Shown here: positions 53,893 through 62,473 of the stretch, piece after piece
How the letters are laid out: the number at the start of each line of letters is the position of its first letter
How positions within the stretch are numbered: the stretch's first letter is position 1
Source: Pseudomonas denitrificans (nom. rej.)
Lineage (GTDB): Bacteria; Pseudomonadota; Gammaproteobacteria; Pseudomonadales; Pseudomonadaceae
Length of the DNA: 64,000 nt
Assembly: GCF_008807415.1 (NCBI RefSeq)
Contig: NZ_CP043626.1
Span: 558,001 to 622,000 of the forward strand
Reading direction: 5' to 3'
The notes under the pieces: generated by a model
What the model was told of the DNA's origin: nothing
Databases searched by the model: none
What the model saw: only the letters and a program-made list of their open reading frames with translations
Program-made: the position numbers and the translations under genes

Positions 53893-55176
53893 TCAGATGC
53901 CCAGCTTGTCGCGCATGGTGTAGTACCAGGCGCCGATCGCGGAGAACGGAACCTGGAACATGCGGCCGCCCGGGAAGGGGTAGTGCGGCAGGGTGGCGAA
54001 GGCGTCGAAACGCTCGGCCTGGCCGCGCAGCACTTCGGCCAGCAGCTTGCCCGCGAGGTGGGTGTAGGTCACACCGTGGCCCGAGCAGCCCTGGGAGTAG
54101 TAGATATTGTCGCCGATGCGACCAACCTGCGGCAGGCGCGAGAGGGTCAGCAGGAAGTTGCCGGTCCAGGCGAAATCGATCTTCACGTCCTTCAGCTGCG
54201 GGAACACCTTGAGCATCTTCGGACGAATGATCGCTTCGATGTTCGACGGGTCGCGTGCACCGTAGACCACGCCACCGCCGAAGATCAGGCGGTTGTCGCC
54301 GGTCAGGCGGTAGTAGTCGAGCAGGTAGTTGCAGTCCTCGACGCAGTAGTCGGTCGGCAGCAGGGACTTGGCCAGGTCGGCGCTCAGCGGCTCGGTGGTG
54401 ATCACCTGGGTACCGCACGGCATGGACTTGGAAGCCAGTTCCGGCACCAGGCCGCCGAGGTAGGCGTTACCGGCCACCACGATGAACTTGGCCTTCACGC
54501 GGCCCTTCGGGGTGTGCACTACCGGGTTGGCGCCGCGATCAATCTTCACGGCAGGGGACTGCTCGTGGATCACGCCGCCGAGCGACTCAACGGCGGCGGC
54601 TTCGCCCAGGGCGAGGTTCAGCGGGTGGATGTGGCCGCCGCTCATGTCGAGCATGCCGCCGACATAGCTGTCGGTGCCGACGACTTCACGGATGCGCTTG
54701 GCGTCCATCAGTTCCAGCTGGGTGTGGCCGAAGCGCTCCCACAGCTTCTTCTGCGACTCCAGGTGGCCCATCTGCTTGGCGCTGAGGGCAGCGAACACGC
54801 CACCGTCCTTCAGGTCGCACTGGATGTTGTACTTGGCGATGCGCTCGCGAATGATTCGGCCGCCTTCGAAGGCCATGTCGCCCAGCAGTTTGGCCTGCTT
54901 GGCGCCGACGGTGCGTTCGATGACGTCGATGTCGCGGCTATAGCTGTTGACGATCTGACCGCCGTTGCGGCCCGAGGCACCGAAGCCAACCTTGGCGGCT
55001 TCCAGTACGGTGACCTTGAAACCGTTTTCCAGCAGGAACAGGGCGGTCGACAGGCCGGTGTAGCCTGCGCCGATCACGCAGACATCGGTTTCCACCTCGC
55101 CTTGCAGTTCAGGACGGGCCGGGACCGGGTTGGCCGAAGCTGCGTAATAGGAGGAGGGGTAGGAGGTGTGCGGCAT
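53893..55176 (-). CDS. FAD-dependent amine oxidase, PuuB/PauB-like
   Basis: 427-aa flavoprotein of the DAO family, similar to gamma-glutamylputrescine oxidase (PuuB) and the Pseudomonas PauB enzymes. The GxGxxG is VCVIGAGYTGLSTALFLLE, followed by VGFGASGRNGGQIVNSYSRD, and near the end YYSQGCSGHGVTYTHLAGK, the second FAD site. It begins YPSSYYAASANPVPARPELQ, typical of the group. Likely oxidises gamma-glutamylated polyamines, although no other puu/pau gene is close. It is transcribed leftward from the region next to the tRNA gene, with the inverted repeat 55289-55318 upstream. Confidence 0.88.
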   Translation of the reverse strand: MPHTSYPSSYYAASANPVPARPELQGEVETDVCVIGAGYTGLSTALFLLENGFKVTVLEAAKVGFGASGRNGGQIVNSYSRDIDVIERTVGAKQAKLLGDMAFEGGRIIRERIAKYNIQCDLKDGGVFAALSAKQMGHLESQKKLWERFGHTQLELMDAKRIREVVGTDSYVGGMLDMSGGHIHPLNLALGEAAAVESLGGVIHEQSPAVKIDRGANPVVHTPKGRVKAKFIVVAGNAYLGGLVPELASKSMPCGTQVITTEPLSADLAKSLLPTDYCVEDCNYLLDYYRLTGDNRLIFGGGVVYGARDPSNIEAIIRPKMLKVFPQLKDVKIDFAWTGNFLLTLSRLPQVGRIGDNIYYSQGCSGHGVTYTHLAGKLLAEVLRGQAERFDAFATLPHYPFPGGRMFQVPFSAIGAWYYTMRDKLGI

Positions 55177-55288
55177 AATGCACCTGTGTTTGTTATTTTT
55201 TACGAGATGTGCGGATGCTACCTGAGTCGAATCAGACCGGCTAGTGCCCGTGCAAAATAATTTACGGACGGTCGAACATAAAAAAATT

Positions 55289-55318
55289 CACTTTTTCAGT
55301 GGCTTAGCTGAAAAAGTG
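55289..55318. repeat. Perfect 11-bp inverted repeat before tRNA-Val promoter
   Basis: CACTTTTTCAG (55289-55299) pairs exactly with CTGAAAAAGTG (55308-55318) around an 8-base spacer. It ends two bases before the -35 box of the tRNA promoter and also lies about 113 bp upstream of the oxidase gene. Repressor operator for the oxidase, or a structural element for the tRNA promoter, are both possible. Confidence 0.6.
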
Positions 55319-55319
55319 C

Positions 55320-55347
55320 TTGACGCTCTAAAACGATCGCGTAGAAT
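55320..55347 (+). promoter_or_regulatory. Sigma70 promoter of tRNA-Val
   Basis: TTGACG (55320-55325) and TAGAAT (55342-55347) are 16 bp apart, 15 bp ahead of the mature tRNA 5' end. A GC-rich GCGCCCC discriminator follows, as in stringently controlled stable-RNA promoters. Confidence 0.85.
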
Positions 55348-55361
55348 GCGCCCCACACGAC

Positions 55362-55438
55362 AGGCACATAGCTCAGTTGGTTAGAGCACCACCTTGACAT
55401 GGTGGGGGTCGTTGGTTCGAGTCCAATTGTGCCTACCA
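55362..55438 (+). tRNA. tRNA-Val (GAC)
   Basis: 77-nt tRNA. The acceptor stem AGGCACA pairs with TGTGCCT, followed by ACCA with encoded CCA. The anticodon stem is CCACC/GGTGG with loop TTGACAT, giving anticodon GAC (valine, reads GUC/GUU). D-arm GCTC/GAGC and T-arm GTTGG/CCAAT (with one wobble-type pair) with the TTCGAGT loop are normal. It has its own promoter and a terminator 26 bp downstream. Confidence 0.97.
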
Positions 55439-55463
55439 AACATAATCGCTTCGGCGATTTCAG

Positions 55464-55493
55464 AAAGGGCGATCCGAAAGGGTCGCCCTTTTT
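55464..55493 (+). terminator. Terminator of tRNA-Val
   Basis: AAAGGGCGATCC-GAAA-GGGTCGCCCTTTTT forms a long stem with a GAAA tetraloop and a T run. Confidence 0.88.
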
Positions 55494-55726
55494 GTTTTGC
55501 GCGTTTCTTTTCTGAGTCGGGAAGCGCCCGCATGCTCCGTTGCTTCGGCTTGGTGCGCCTGCTGCTTCTGATTTGGGTTGGCACGGCCTGGCGGAGCTTG
55601 TGTCTGTTTGCTCGGCAAGCCTTCCTTATATGGAGAGCCTGAATTCATTCGCGTGCAGTTCGTGTGTGTGCCCGTGTTGCTCTTCGGCAGTAGGGGCGTG
55701 GGGCGAGGGCTATAAAGGTGCTGGCC
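55494..55726. other. Gap between tRNA-Val terminator and small secreted protein gene
   Basis: About 230 bp with no clear promoter, repeat or coding frame. Base composition is slightly lower in GC than the flanking genes. Confidence 0.5.
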
Positions 55727-56041
55727 CTAGTTCATGGCGTTCCTGCGTTCGCTGGAGGCTTCGTACTGTCGGCACTTCTGTTCGGCGTTGGCGGACGCCT
55801 GATCGGGAGTCTGGTTGCCGTGGTAGCCGAAGCGCACGAAGTACCTGACGATCACCTGCGTATCAGCGTCAAGCTTGGCGCTACCCTCGTGAATGGCTGC
55901 GATGGCCTGCTGTTCGGTTTTCCCCTCGTTTCGGTACAGCGCTCCCGCGCGTGCAAACAAGCCGATGCCGGTGCAGAAGTCAGACGCTTGAGCGCTGCTG
56001 GCGAGGGTCATGAGCAGGAGCATCGCTGTGAGCTTGTTCAT
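55727..56041 (-). CDS. Small secreted protein of unknown function
   Basis: 104-aa precursor with a clear signal peptide (about 1-20, LTAMLLLMTLASSAQA) and a mature part of about 84 aa with two Cys (SDFCTGIG near the start and EQKCRQYEA near the end) that may form a disulfide. The middle is helical (ARAGALYRNEGKTEQQAIAA). GTGAGG lies before the ATG. I cannot assign it to a family with confidence. It ends with TAG and stands alone. Confidence 0.7.
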   Translation of the reverse strand: MNKLTAMLLLMTLASSAQASDFCTGIGLFARAGALYRNEGKTEQQAIAAIHEGSAKLDADTQVIVRYFVRFGYHGNQTPDQASANAEQKCRQYEASSERRNAMN

Positions 56042-56161
56042 TTGGCCTCACTGAGCCTGCAATTTGGTTCTGCCTGTCAGTATGGAGCCTGCTGTGGTCT
56101 TCTGCTCGTCCGGTGGGGCTCATCTTCAGGGGGATCGGGCGGGTTACCCGGGTCGTAAGCA

Positions 56162-56192
56162 AAAAAACGCCCGATGCTGTGCATCGGGCGTC
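56162..56192 (-). terminator. Leftward terminator of the glycine-rich lipoprotein gene
   Basis: GACGCCCGATGC and GCATCGGGCGTT pair around ACA on the minus strand, followed by a T run there (complement of AAAAAA at 56160-56166). It lies directly after the stop of the small lipoprotein gene. Confidence 0.75.
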
Positions 56193-56195
56193 GTC

Positions 56196-56363
56196 TTATC
56201 GGTGGTTTTCAAAGCCGGGGCCGCCGCCGTGACCGCCACCTCCATGGTTGCTTCCGCCTCCTGGGCCGCCGCCCGGGCCGCCGAAGGGTGGGAAGAACGG
56301 CCAGCAGCCGGAGAGCAATACTAAGGTGGTGAGCAGAGCGGCTTTGGTCAGCTTGGACAGCAT
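56196..56363 (-). CDS. Small glycine/histidine-rich lipoprotein
   Basis: 55-aa lipoprotein. The signal peptide LTKAALLTTLVLLSG is followed by the lipid-acceptor Cys in LLSGCWPFFPP. The mature 35 residues are almost only Pro, Gly, His, Asn and Phe (GGPGGGPGGGSNHGGGGHGG), a metal-binding-looking tail. The ATG at 56363 is the only one that gives a sensible signal peptide. The usual ribosome site is missing; the 9 bases before the ATG (GGTGTCTCG) are complementary to an upstream CGAGACACC, suggesting a hairpin around the start. A terminator follows. Confidence 0.65.
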   Translation of the reverse strand: MLSKLTKAALLTTLVLLSGCWPFFPPFGGPGGGPGGGSNHGGGGHGGGPGFENHR

Positions 56364-56780
56364 CGAGACACCATGGGGCAGGAAAAACGGCGCAAAGTAG
56401 ACCCGCAGGCGGCGCGGGTGTCTCGAAGAATTTGGTATCGGCAAGGTAAGTATTGTGTCGGCACCGATGCATGACCGGCGGGCGATGGAAGGGATTGTGC
56501 CGGCGGCACTAACGAGAAGCCCCGCACCTGGAGAGAGCGGGGCTTCAAGACGGCAACTCAGGGGATTGCGGGCTGGCCGGTCCTTCGGCTGCACTGTGGA
56601 CTGTAGCTCCGGCCTGGCGTCCTTCCAGTGGTTGGCTCGTCAGGCGTCGTCAGTGGCACTTGGCGCTGGATGGGCGGTTCGGTAGGGTCGCCCTTCCGTT
56701 GGTTCTCGGAGGGGCGGCTGGCCCGCGAAATGACAGGGGAGCCTGCTATGGTGTCCGTTGAGGTGTGCCCGGAGGTAGTG
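56364..56780. other. 417-bp gap, inverted repeats only
   Basis: It holds the CGAGACACC/GGTGTCTCG inverted repeat (56364-56372 and 56417-56425) and a GAAGCCCCGC / GCGGGGCTTC stem near 56516-56548 without a T run. Short open frames are shadows or lack ribosome sites. The DUF4946-like gene begins at its right end. Confidence 0.5.
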
Positions 56781-57302
56781 ATGAGCGGTCTGCGATCCTG
56801 GTTGTTGCTCGGCGTGTTGTGGGTACCGCTACCGGCGTTGGCGGAAATGCAGGTGATCTGGCCGCAGGGTTGGGAAGTTTCGCGCTCGCCAATGGATGCG
56901 GCAGCTGATGCGCCCGTGGTTCGTCAGCGTGGGGTCCGCATGGCGGAGGATGGCTCCCAGGACCTGGTCATGGAGGTTACCCGCAGTCGACTTGGCTCTG
57001 CCGCCCAGGTCAGTGTCGAGAATGTCATCGTCGAGATGCGCAAGGCGCTCCAGAAGGACTTCATGCGCCAGGGGTTCCAGGCAGCGTGCAGCAAGCCTCT
57101 GGATGCAAAGCTGGGTGGGCTGGCGGGGCTGGAAGTGCATTGCGGCATCAGCCAGAACGGCACCGAGGTGCTCAAGCAGACCGTTCAGGTCGCATTGGGT
57201 GATGGGGCGGCGTACTCGCTGACCTATGCGGCACCATCGGAGCGCTATGCGGCACTGATGGCGGAGATCGAAGCGGTGAAGGCGGGCATCAGTCTGAATT
57301 GA
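56781..57302 (+). CDS. Secreted protein, DUF4946-like
   Basis: 173-aa precursor with a signal peptide (about 1-23, LLLGVLWVPLPALA). The mature part begins EMQVIWPQGWEVSRSPMDAA and has two Cys (FQAACSKPLDAKL; EVHCGISQNG). It resembles Pseudomonas proteins labelled DUF4946, of unknown function; I am not certain. GGAGG is 5-10 bases ahead of the ATG at 56781. A good terminator follows, so it is a single gene. Confidence 0.65.
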   Translation: MSGLRSWLLLGVLWVPLPALAEMQVIWPQGWEVSRSPMDAAADAPVVRQRGVRMAEDGSQDLVMEVTRSRLGSAAQVSVENVIVEMRKALQKDFMRQGFQAACSKPLDAKLGGLAGLEVHCGISQNGTEVLKQTVQVALGDGAAYSLTYAAPSERYAALMAEIEAVKAGISLN

Positions 57303-57333
57303 GGTGCTGCCTTTATAGGAGAGGCAGAAAAGC

Positions 57334-57361
57334 AAAAGCCCCGCTCATGCGGGGCTTTTTT
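57334..57361. terminator. Bidirectional terminator
   Basis: AAAAGCCCCGC-TCAT-GCGGGGCTTTTTT lies between the convergent DUF4946-like and DUF3509-like genes. Confidence 0.88.
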
Positions 57362-57372
57362 CGTTTTCAGGC

Positions 57373-57597
57373 TCAGGCAGCGATAGTGGCTTGCACTCGC
57401 TGAATCACCGCGCTCAGCGGTGCCTCGCCCTGGTACTGCTGAGGGTAGAGGCGTTCGGTGTGCTTGGCGATGCCATGCTCGTTCACCAGGGTGAAGCTGA
57501 AGCCGTGCTTGCGCTTGGCCTGGATGACGCAGTTCAGAGGGGCGAAAGCCGCCGAGAGGGTGCGAATCGCCTCCTGGATTTGCAGGGAGGTTTTCAT
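57373..57597 (-). CDS. Small DUF3509-like protein
   Basis: 74-aa soluble protein. AAFAPLNCVIQAKRKHGFSF and the later LSAVIQRVQATI are like the DUF3509 proteins common in Pseudomonas, whose role is unknown. The ATG at 57597 begins MKTSLQIQEAIRTL with GGGAGG ahead, a good site. No partner gene is evident. Confidence 0.7.
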   Translation of the reverse strand: MKTSLQIQEAIRTLSAAFAPLNCVIQAKRKHGFSFTLVNEHGIAKHTERLYPQQYQGEAPLSAVIQRVQATIAA

Positions 57598-58004
57598 TGT
57601 CTTGTCTTTCCAAATAGGTAACGGTCCTATGACCGTCGAAATCGTCAAAAGCTCCGGGTGCGATCTGAGAATGCAGAAAACGTATGACCGGAATATGGCA
57701 GCGATTGGAAACTTGAGGGTCTGTTCGCGTCAGGCTGCGATGTTGGGTGAAAGCAGAGGATCTGACGTGGGGCGCTGATCGCTCGGGCAAATGTTCCTGG
57801 CGCGGTTGGCGTGCTCTGGAATCGATGCGGAGGATGCGCTGGCCGTTGCCCTGTAGAGCCCAGCTTCTGCCCTGGATCAGGTAGGGAGTGCTGGGAGGGG
57901 CGACCTTGGGTTTGGTGCTCGCTGTCGGCCAGTATAAGGATTTCTTCTAACGATGGCTAGTTTTTATACAGCCGTCTGTCAGAAGTCGCCGAGCGAGGGA
58001 GAGA
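57598..58004. other. Gap of about 400 bp before mvaU
   Basis: I see no coding frame, promoter pair or repeat with support. Its right end contains an AT-rich stretch (57940-57975) and then the mvaU hairpin. Confidence 0.45.
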
Positions 58005-58032
58005 TTCCGCGGAGCGGGAGCGCTCCGCGGAA
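58005..58032 (-). terminator. Hairpin downstream of mvaU
   Basis: TTCCGCGGAGCG-GGAG-CGCTCCGCGGAA: perfect 12-bp arms and a tetraloop, 9 bp beyond the stop. It has no T run, so it may act as an mRNA stabiliser or a weak terminator. Confidence 0.6.
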
Positions 58033-58040
58033 CATCAGCA

Positions 58041-58394
58041 TTACTGCAGCCAGGATTCCACGGTGTCGCCACCGTATTGTTGTTTCCAGGCTTTCAGGGT
58101 CTTGTGGTTGCCGCCCTTGGTCTCGATGGTCTCGCCGTTGTGCGGGTTCTTGTAGACCTTCAGTTGGCGGGTGCGGCGCGGCTGTTGTGCGGCAGCCGGC
58201 TCGGTGGAATTCTGCGGGTCGAGAATGTTGATGACGTTGCGCAGGTTCATGCCGTACTGGTCCATCAAGGCTTGCAGTTGATCCTTGAACTCCAGTTCTT
58301 TCTTCAGGCCGCCATCGCTCTTGAGTTTCTCGAGCAGGGCGAGTTGTTCCTGGAGTTTGCGCTCGGCTTCGCGGAATTCCGCAAGTTTGGACAT
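58041..58394 (-). CDS. mvaU: H-NS-type silencer MvaU/MvaT
   Basis: Nucleoid protein that binds AT-rich DNA and silences transcription, 117 aa. Residues 1-60 form the dimerisation coiled coil (MSKLAEFREAERKLQEQLAL); a flexible linker (DPQNSTEPAAAQQPRR) leads to the DNA-binding domain with VYKNPHNGETIETKGGNHKT and LKAWKQQYGG, the MvaT AT-pincer region (KGGNHK). The C-terminal ESWLQ and N-terminus favour MvaU over MvaT. The ATG at 58394 has GGGAG ahead; a promoter is at 58433-58462. Confidence 0.9.
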   Translation of the reverse strand: MSKLAEFREAERKLQEQLALLEKLKSDGGLKKELEFKDQLQALMDQYGMNLRNVINILDPQNSTEPAAAQQPRRTRQLKVYKNPHNGETIETKGGNHKTLKAWKQQYGGDTVESWLQ

Positions 58395-58432
58395 CTGGGT
58401 GCTCCCGTATGCAGGGTGATTAGTACGGCGCG

Positions 58433-58462
58433 ATTCTGTGTTCTTGTGATTGTTCGCGTCAA
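58433..58462 (-). promoter_or_regulatory. Candidate sigma70 promoter of mvaU
   Basis: On the minus strand TTGACG (58457-58462) and CAGAAT (58433-58438) are 18 bp apart. The start point would give a short leader of about 35-40 nt. The region to the right is AT-rich, as expected if MvaU represses itself. Confidence 0.5.
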
Positions 58463-58648
58463 CTGAATATATGAATTGTTGCGATTGGGAGGCACGCTTT
58501 AAATGTTAAGGGCGCATGAAGGGTTGGTCGATTAATTGATCAATGAGGGATAATGCCCAGGCTAAAGGGTGTGGCGGTATTTTTCGTCGATCAATAACCC
58601 CTGCGAAATCTGTGTGCTTTATTGTGGTGCGTTGCGTGCGAGTGCTGG

Positions 58649-59482
58649 ATGAATAACGAGATAGTGCAATACCGGGTCAATGATTATGAACTGACGTGCC
58701 AGGTCGTCGGGCAGGGCGTGCCGCTGCTGCTTGTGCATGGGTCACTCTGTGACTACCGCTACTGGCAGGGGCAGGTTCAGGCGTTGTCTGCCCGTTATCG
58801 TGTGTTGGTGCCCAGCCTGCGCCACTATTTTCCCGAGCAGTGGGATGGCGCGGGGCCGGGTTTTACAACGCAGCAGCATGTCGATGATCTGTTGGCGTTG
58901 CTCGATCAGTTGCCCGGTCCGGTTCATCTGCTGGGGCATTCGCGGGGCGGTAATATCTGTCTGCGTGTGGCGCTGGCGGCTCCGCAGAAATTGCTCTCGT
59001 TGACGCTCGCCGATCCCGGCGGGGACTTTGCCGATGATGTTTTTGCGGGGGTAAATATCGAAGCGCCAGTATCTCCCGTGGCGCGTAATCAGTTTCGTCA
59101 GCAGGCGCTGGAGATGATTCGAGCAGGGGCGGTGGAAGAGGGGCTGCAACTCTTCGTCGATACTGTCAGTGGTGCGGGAGTCTGGTCGCGGTCTTCCCGG
59201 CAATTCCGCGAAATGGCGACAGCTAATGCCATGACATTGGTTGGGCAGGTCGCCGATCATCCCGTGCCTATAAGACATGAGCAGATCCTGCAATTGCAGT
59301 TGCCGGTATTGCTGATCGGCGGGGCAAAAAGTCCGGAGCCGTTTCCGCGAATCATCCAGGCATTGCAATCGACACTGGTGGATGCGCGCTCGGTGACGAT
59401 TCCTGGTGCGTCCCACGGCATGAATGTGATCCGCCCTGCGTCGTTCAATCGCAGCGTGCTGGAATTTGTCGAGCAGTACTGA
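58649..59482 (+). CDS. Alpha/beta hydrolase
   Basis: 277-aa cytoplasmic hydrolase of the alpha/beta fold. HGSLCDYRYWQGQVQAL is the oxyanion-hole segment (HGS), the nucleophile elbow is LLGHSRGGNICLRV (GHSRG), and the terminal His is in GASHGMNVIRP; the acid probably lies in LLIGGAKSPEP or near it. The substrate is unknown. Base composition is lower in GC than the window average and the 254-bp upstream gap is AT-rich, so it may be a recent acquisition or an MvaU target. No good ribosome site precedes the ATG at 58649, which begins the homology. Confidence 0.8.
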   Translation: MNNEIVQYRVNDYELTCQVVGQGVPLLLVHGSLCDYRYWQGQVQALSARYRVLVPSLRHYFPEQWDGAGPGFTTQQHVDDLLALLDQLPGPVHLLGHSRGGNICLRVALAAPQKLLSLTLADPGGDFADDVFAGVNIEAPVSPVARNQFRQQALEMIRAGAVEEGLQLFVDTVSGAGVWSRSSRQFREMATANAMTLVGQVADHPVPIRHEQILQLQLPVLLIGGAKSPEPFPRIIQALQSTLVDARSVTIPGASHGMNVIRPASFNRSVLEFVEQY

Positions 59483-59723
59483 GCGAAGTCAGGCTTGCCG
59501 CTCGTCAGCTTCCTTAACTTGCAGTAACATCCCACGCCTTGCCCGCTATCGTTTGCGGGCAGGTTTTCGATTTCTTCCAGTGATCTACGTCCGCGCGCGA
59601 ATGCGCAGGGTGCCGACAAGGCGCCTGCCACTGTGAGGCAGGCTTACCCGGCGGGCGACGCTTACTGGCACATCCCAACCCATGTGGCCTTTCGTAGGGG
59701 TCACCACTAGGAGAGGAGGCGCC
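59483..59723 (+). promoter_or_regulatory. thrS upstream/leader region
   Basis: This 241-bp gap has a hairpin TGCCCGC / GCGGGCA with a short T run (about 59537-59563), perhaps ending the hydrolase transcript, and a second hairpin GCCTGCC / GGCAGGC (about 59623-59644). E. coli thrS has a tRNA-mimic leader for autoregulation; I cannot show the same here. Confidence 0.45.
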
Positions 59724-61646
59724 ATGCCCATCATTACTCTTCCCGACGGTAGTCAGCGTTCCTTCGATCATCCGGTCAGTGTGACCGAGGTGGCGCAATC
59801 CATTGGCGCGGGACTGGCGAAAGCCACCCTGGCCGGCAAGGTCAACGGCCGCCTGGTCGATGCCTGCGACATCATCGACAGCGACGCGACCCTGCAGATC
59901 ATTACCCCGAAGGACGAGGATGGGCTGGAAATCATCCGCCACTCCTGCGCTCACCTGGTGGGCCATGCGGTCAAGCAGCTGTACCCGACCGCCAAGATGG
60001 TTATCGGCCCGGTGATCGACGAAGGCTTCTATTACGACATCGCCTTCGAGCGCCCCTTCACGCCGGAAGACATGGCTGCGATCGAAAAGCGCATGGCCGA
60101 GCTGATCGAGAAGGACTACGACGTCATCAAGAAGATGACGCCGCGTGCCGAAGTCATCGAGACCTTCAAGGCTCGTGGTGAGGAATACAAGCTGCGCCTC
60201 ATCGACGACATGCCGGACGAGAAGGCCATGGGCCTGTACTTCCACGAGGAGTACGTGGACATGTGCCGCGGCCCGCACGTGCCGAACACTCGTTTCCTGA
60301 AGGCCTTCAAGCTGACCAAGATTTCCGGTGCCTACTGGCGTGGCGACTCGAAGAACGAGCAACTGCAGCGCGTCTACGGCACCGCCTGGGCGGACAAGAA
60401 GCAACTGGCTGCCTACATCCAGCGCATCGAGGAAGCCGAGAAGCGCGATCACCGCCGCATCGGCAAGCAACTCGACCTCTTCCACCTCCAGGAGGAAGCG
60501 CCGGGCATGGTCTTCTGGCACCCGAACGGCTGGACCGTTTACCAGGTGCTCGAGCAGTACATGCGCAAGGTGCAGCGCGACCACGGTTATGTGGAAGTCC
60601 GCACCCCGCAGGTCGTCGACCGCATCCTCTGGGAGCGCTCCGGCCACTGGACCAACTACGCCGAGAACATGTTCACCACTTCGTCGGAAAGCCGTGACTT
60701 CGCGGTCAAGCCGATGAACTGCCCATGTCACGTGCAGATATTCAATCAGGGCCTGAAATCCTACCGCGACCTGCCGCTGCGTCTCGCCGAGTTCGGTGCC
60801 TGCCACCGCAATGAGCCGTCCGGCGCGCTGCACGGCATCATGCGCGTGCGTGGCTTCACCCAGGACGACGCCCACATCTTCTGCACCGAAGAACAGGTGA
60901 AGAAGGAAGCGGCCGACTTCATCAAGCTGACCCTGCAGGTCTACTCGGACTTCGGCTTCACCGATGTTTCCATGAAGTTGTCCACTCGTCCGGCCAAGCG
61001 AGTCGGTTCCGAAGAATTGTGGGATCGCGCCGAAAGTGCGCTGGCCGACGCTCTGAACGAATCCGGCCTGGAGTGGGAATACCAGCCGGGGGAGGGGGCT
61101 TTCTACGGTCCGAAGATCGAGTTCACCCTGAAGGACTGCCTCGGCCGTAACTGGCAGTGCGGCACCCTGCAGTACGACCCGAACCTGCCGGAGCGTCTGG
61201 ATGCCAGCTATATCGCCGAAGATAACAGCCGTACCCGCCCGGTCATGCTGCACCGCGCGATCCTCGGCTCCTTCGAGCGCTTCATCGGCATGCTCATCGA
61301 GCACTATGCCGGCCTGTTCCCGGCGTGGCTCGCACCGACCCAGGCAGTAGTGATGAATATCACTGACAAGCAGGGCGAATGGGCTGAAGAAGTGGTGCGT
61401 CAGCTCGAGCAAAGCGGATTCCGTGCCAAGTCTGACTTGAGAAACGAGAAAATTGGCTTTAAAATCCGCGAGCATACTTTGCTCAAGGTTCCCTATCTGC
61501 TGGTTATCGGCGATAGAGAAGTTGAATCGCAGGCCGTCGCCGTACGTACGCGCGAAGGGGCAGACCTCGGCTCGATGCCGGTCGCCCAGTTCGCTGAGCT
61601 GCTCGCTCAGGCGGTTTCCCGGCGTGGTCGCCAAGACTCGGAGTAA
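59724..61646 (+). CDS. thrS: Threonyl-tRNA synthetase
   Basis: Class II synthetase, 640 aa, which charges tRNA-Thr. Order: TGS domain ([20 protein letters not shown], about 1-62), the second N-terminal editing domain (about 70-230: [15 protein letters not shown] with the HxxxH zinc site), class II motif 1, motif 2 ([20 protein letters not shown]), catalytic zinc Cys ([13 protein letters not shown]), motif 3 ([20 protein letters not shown]) and the anticodon-binding domain ([17 protein letters not shown]...). The ATG at 59724 has AGGAGAGGAGG ahead; another in-frame start 42 bases upstream lacks homology. First gene of thrS-infC-rpmI-rplT-pheS-pheT. Confidence 0.97.
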   Translation: MPIITLPDGSQRSFDHPVSVTEVAQSIGAGLAKATLAGKVNGRLVDACDIIDSDATLQIITPKDEDGLEIIRHSCAHLVGHAVKQLYPTAKMVIGPVIDEGFYYDIAFERPFTPEDMAAIEKRMAELIEKDYDVIKKMTPRAEVIETFKARGEEYKLRLIDDMPDEKAMGLYFHEEYVDMCRGPHVPNTRFLKAFKLTKISGAYWRGDSKNEQLQRVYGTAWADKKQLAAYIQRIEEAEKRDHRRIGKQLDLFHLQEEAPGMVFWHPNGWTVYQVLEQYMRKVQRDHGYVEVRTPQVVDRILWERSGHWTNYAENMFTTSSESRDFAVKPMNCPCHVQIFNQGLKSYRDLPLRLAEFGACHRNEPSGALHGIMRVRGFTQDDAHIFCTEEQVKKEAADFIKLTLQVYSDFGFTDVSMKLSTRPAKRVGSEELWDRAESALADALNESGLEWEYQPGEGAFYGPKIEFTLKDCLGRNWQCGTLQYDPNLPERLDASYIAEDNSRTRPVMLHRAILGSFERFIGMLIEHYAGLFPAWLAPTQAVVMNITDKQGEWAEEVVRQLEQSGFRAKSDLRNEKIGFKIREHTLLKVPYLLVIGDREVESQAVAVRTREGADLGSMPVAQFAELLAQAVSRRGRQDSE

Positions 61647-61651
61647 TCATT

Positions 61652-62197
61652 ATTAAGCGTGAAATGAGACAGGATAAGCGGGCTGTCCCGAAACCGCCGA
61701 TCAACGAGAACATCACCGCCCGTGAGGTTCGCCTGATTGGTGCTGACGGTCAGCAGATTGGTGTGGTCTCCCTCGATGAGGCTCTCCGTCTGGCTGACGA
61801 AGCCAAGCTGGACCTGGTGGAAATTTCTGCTGATGCGGTGCCCCCTGTCTGCCGCATCATGGACTACGGCAAGCACCTCTTCGAGAAGAAGAAGCAAGCC
61901 GCTGCTGCGAAGAAGAACCAGCACCAGCAACAGATCAAAGAAATCAAGTTTCGTCCAGGGACGGAAGAAGGGGATTACCAGGTAAAACTACGCAACCTGG
62001 TACGTTTCCTTAATGAAGGGGACAAGGCCAAGGTATCGCTTCGATTCCGTGGTCGTGAGATGGCCCACCAGGAGCTGGGCATGGAGCTGCTGAAGCGAGT
62101 CGAAACCGACCTCGCCGAAGTCGGCACCGTGGAACAGCATCCTAAGCTGGAAGGACGCCAGCTGATGATGGTCATCGCTCCCAAGAAGCGTAAATAA
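61652..62197 (+). CDS. infC: Translation initiation factor IF-3 (non-AUG start)
   Basis: Binds the 30S subunit and enforces correct start codons, about 181 aa. N-domain: [20 protein letters not shown]; linker [21 protein letters not shown]-domain: [37 protein letters not shown]. An ATT at 61652 (ATT AAG CGT GAA ATG) aligns with the AUU start of E. coli infC and lies 8 bases after GGAG (61640-61643); 61649 (ATT) and 61646 (ATC) are also possible, as is the internal ATG at 61664. The rare start is the basis of IF-3 autorepression, since the factor rejects it. The GGAG lies within the end of thrS, so the two genes are coupled. Confidence 0.92.
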   Translation: MKREMRQDKRAVPKPPINENITAREVRLIGADGQQIGVVSLDEALRLADEAKLDLVEISADAVPPVCRIMDYGKHLFEKKKQAAAAKKNQHQQQIKEIKFRPGTEEGDYQVKLRNLVRFLNEGDKAKVSLRFRGREMAHQELGMELLKRVETDLAEVGTVEQHPKLEGRQLMMVIAPKKRK

Positions 62198-62257
62198 CCT
62201 CCCGGGCACTGGCAGGCCTGATGGTTATCAGTTGTTAACGAATGCGGAGTACCAAAC

Positions 62258-62452
62258 ATGCCAAAGATGAAAACCAAGAGTGGCGCCAAAAAGCGCTTCA
62301 AAGTGACTGCTGGTGGTATCAAGCACAAGCACGCTTTCAAGAGCCACATCCTGACCAAAATGACCACCAAGCGTAAGCGTCAGCTGCGCGGCACTTCGAT
62401 GCTCGCTGCTTCCGACGTTCGCCGTGTAGCGCGCTCCCTGCGTCTGCGTTGA
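62258..62452 (+). CDS. rpmI: 50S ribosomal protein bL35
   Basis: 64-aa basic protein of the large ribosomal subunit: [20 protein letters not shown], then [15 protein letters not shown] and [11 protein letters not shown], all standard. GCGGAGT lies ahead of the ATG. It is between infC (60 bp) and rplT (21 bp). In E. coli, L20 represses this gene through an mRNA structure, which I cannot show here. Confidence 0.97.
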   Translation: MPKMKTKSGAKKRFKVTAGGIKHKHAFKSHILTKMTTKRKRQLRGTSMLAASDVRRVARSLRLR

Positions 62453-62473
62453 TTTCTGGTAGAGGATAAATAA

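Noticed and set aside
53893..55176. Assignment of the oxidase to D-amino acid dehydrogenase DadA
   Set aside because: The N-terminal YPSSYYAASANP and C-terminal GCSGHGVTYTHLAGK segments fit PuuB/PauB enzymes better, and DadA lacks that opening.
57954..57975. A LexA-like half-site (CTGTATAAAAACTAG on the minus strand)
   Set aside because: Only one half matches the CTG-N10-CAG palindrome and no SOS gene is downstream.
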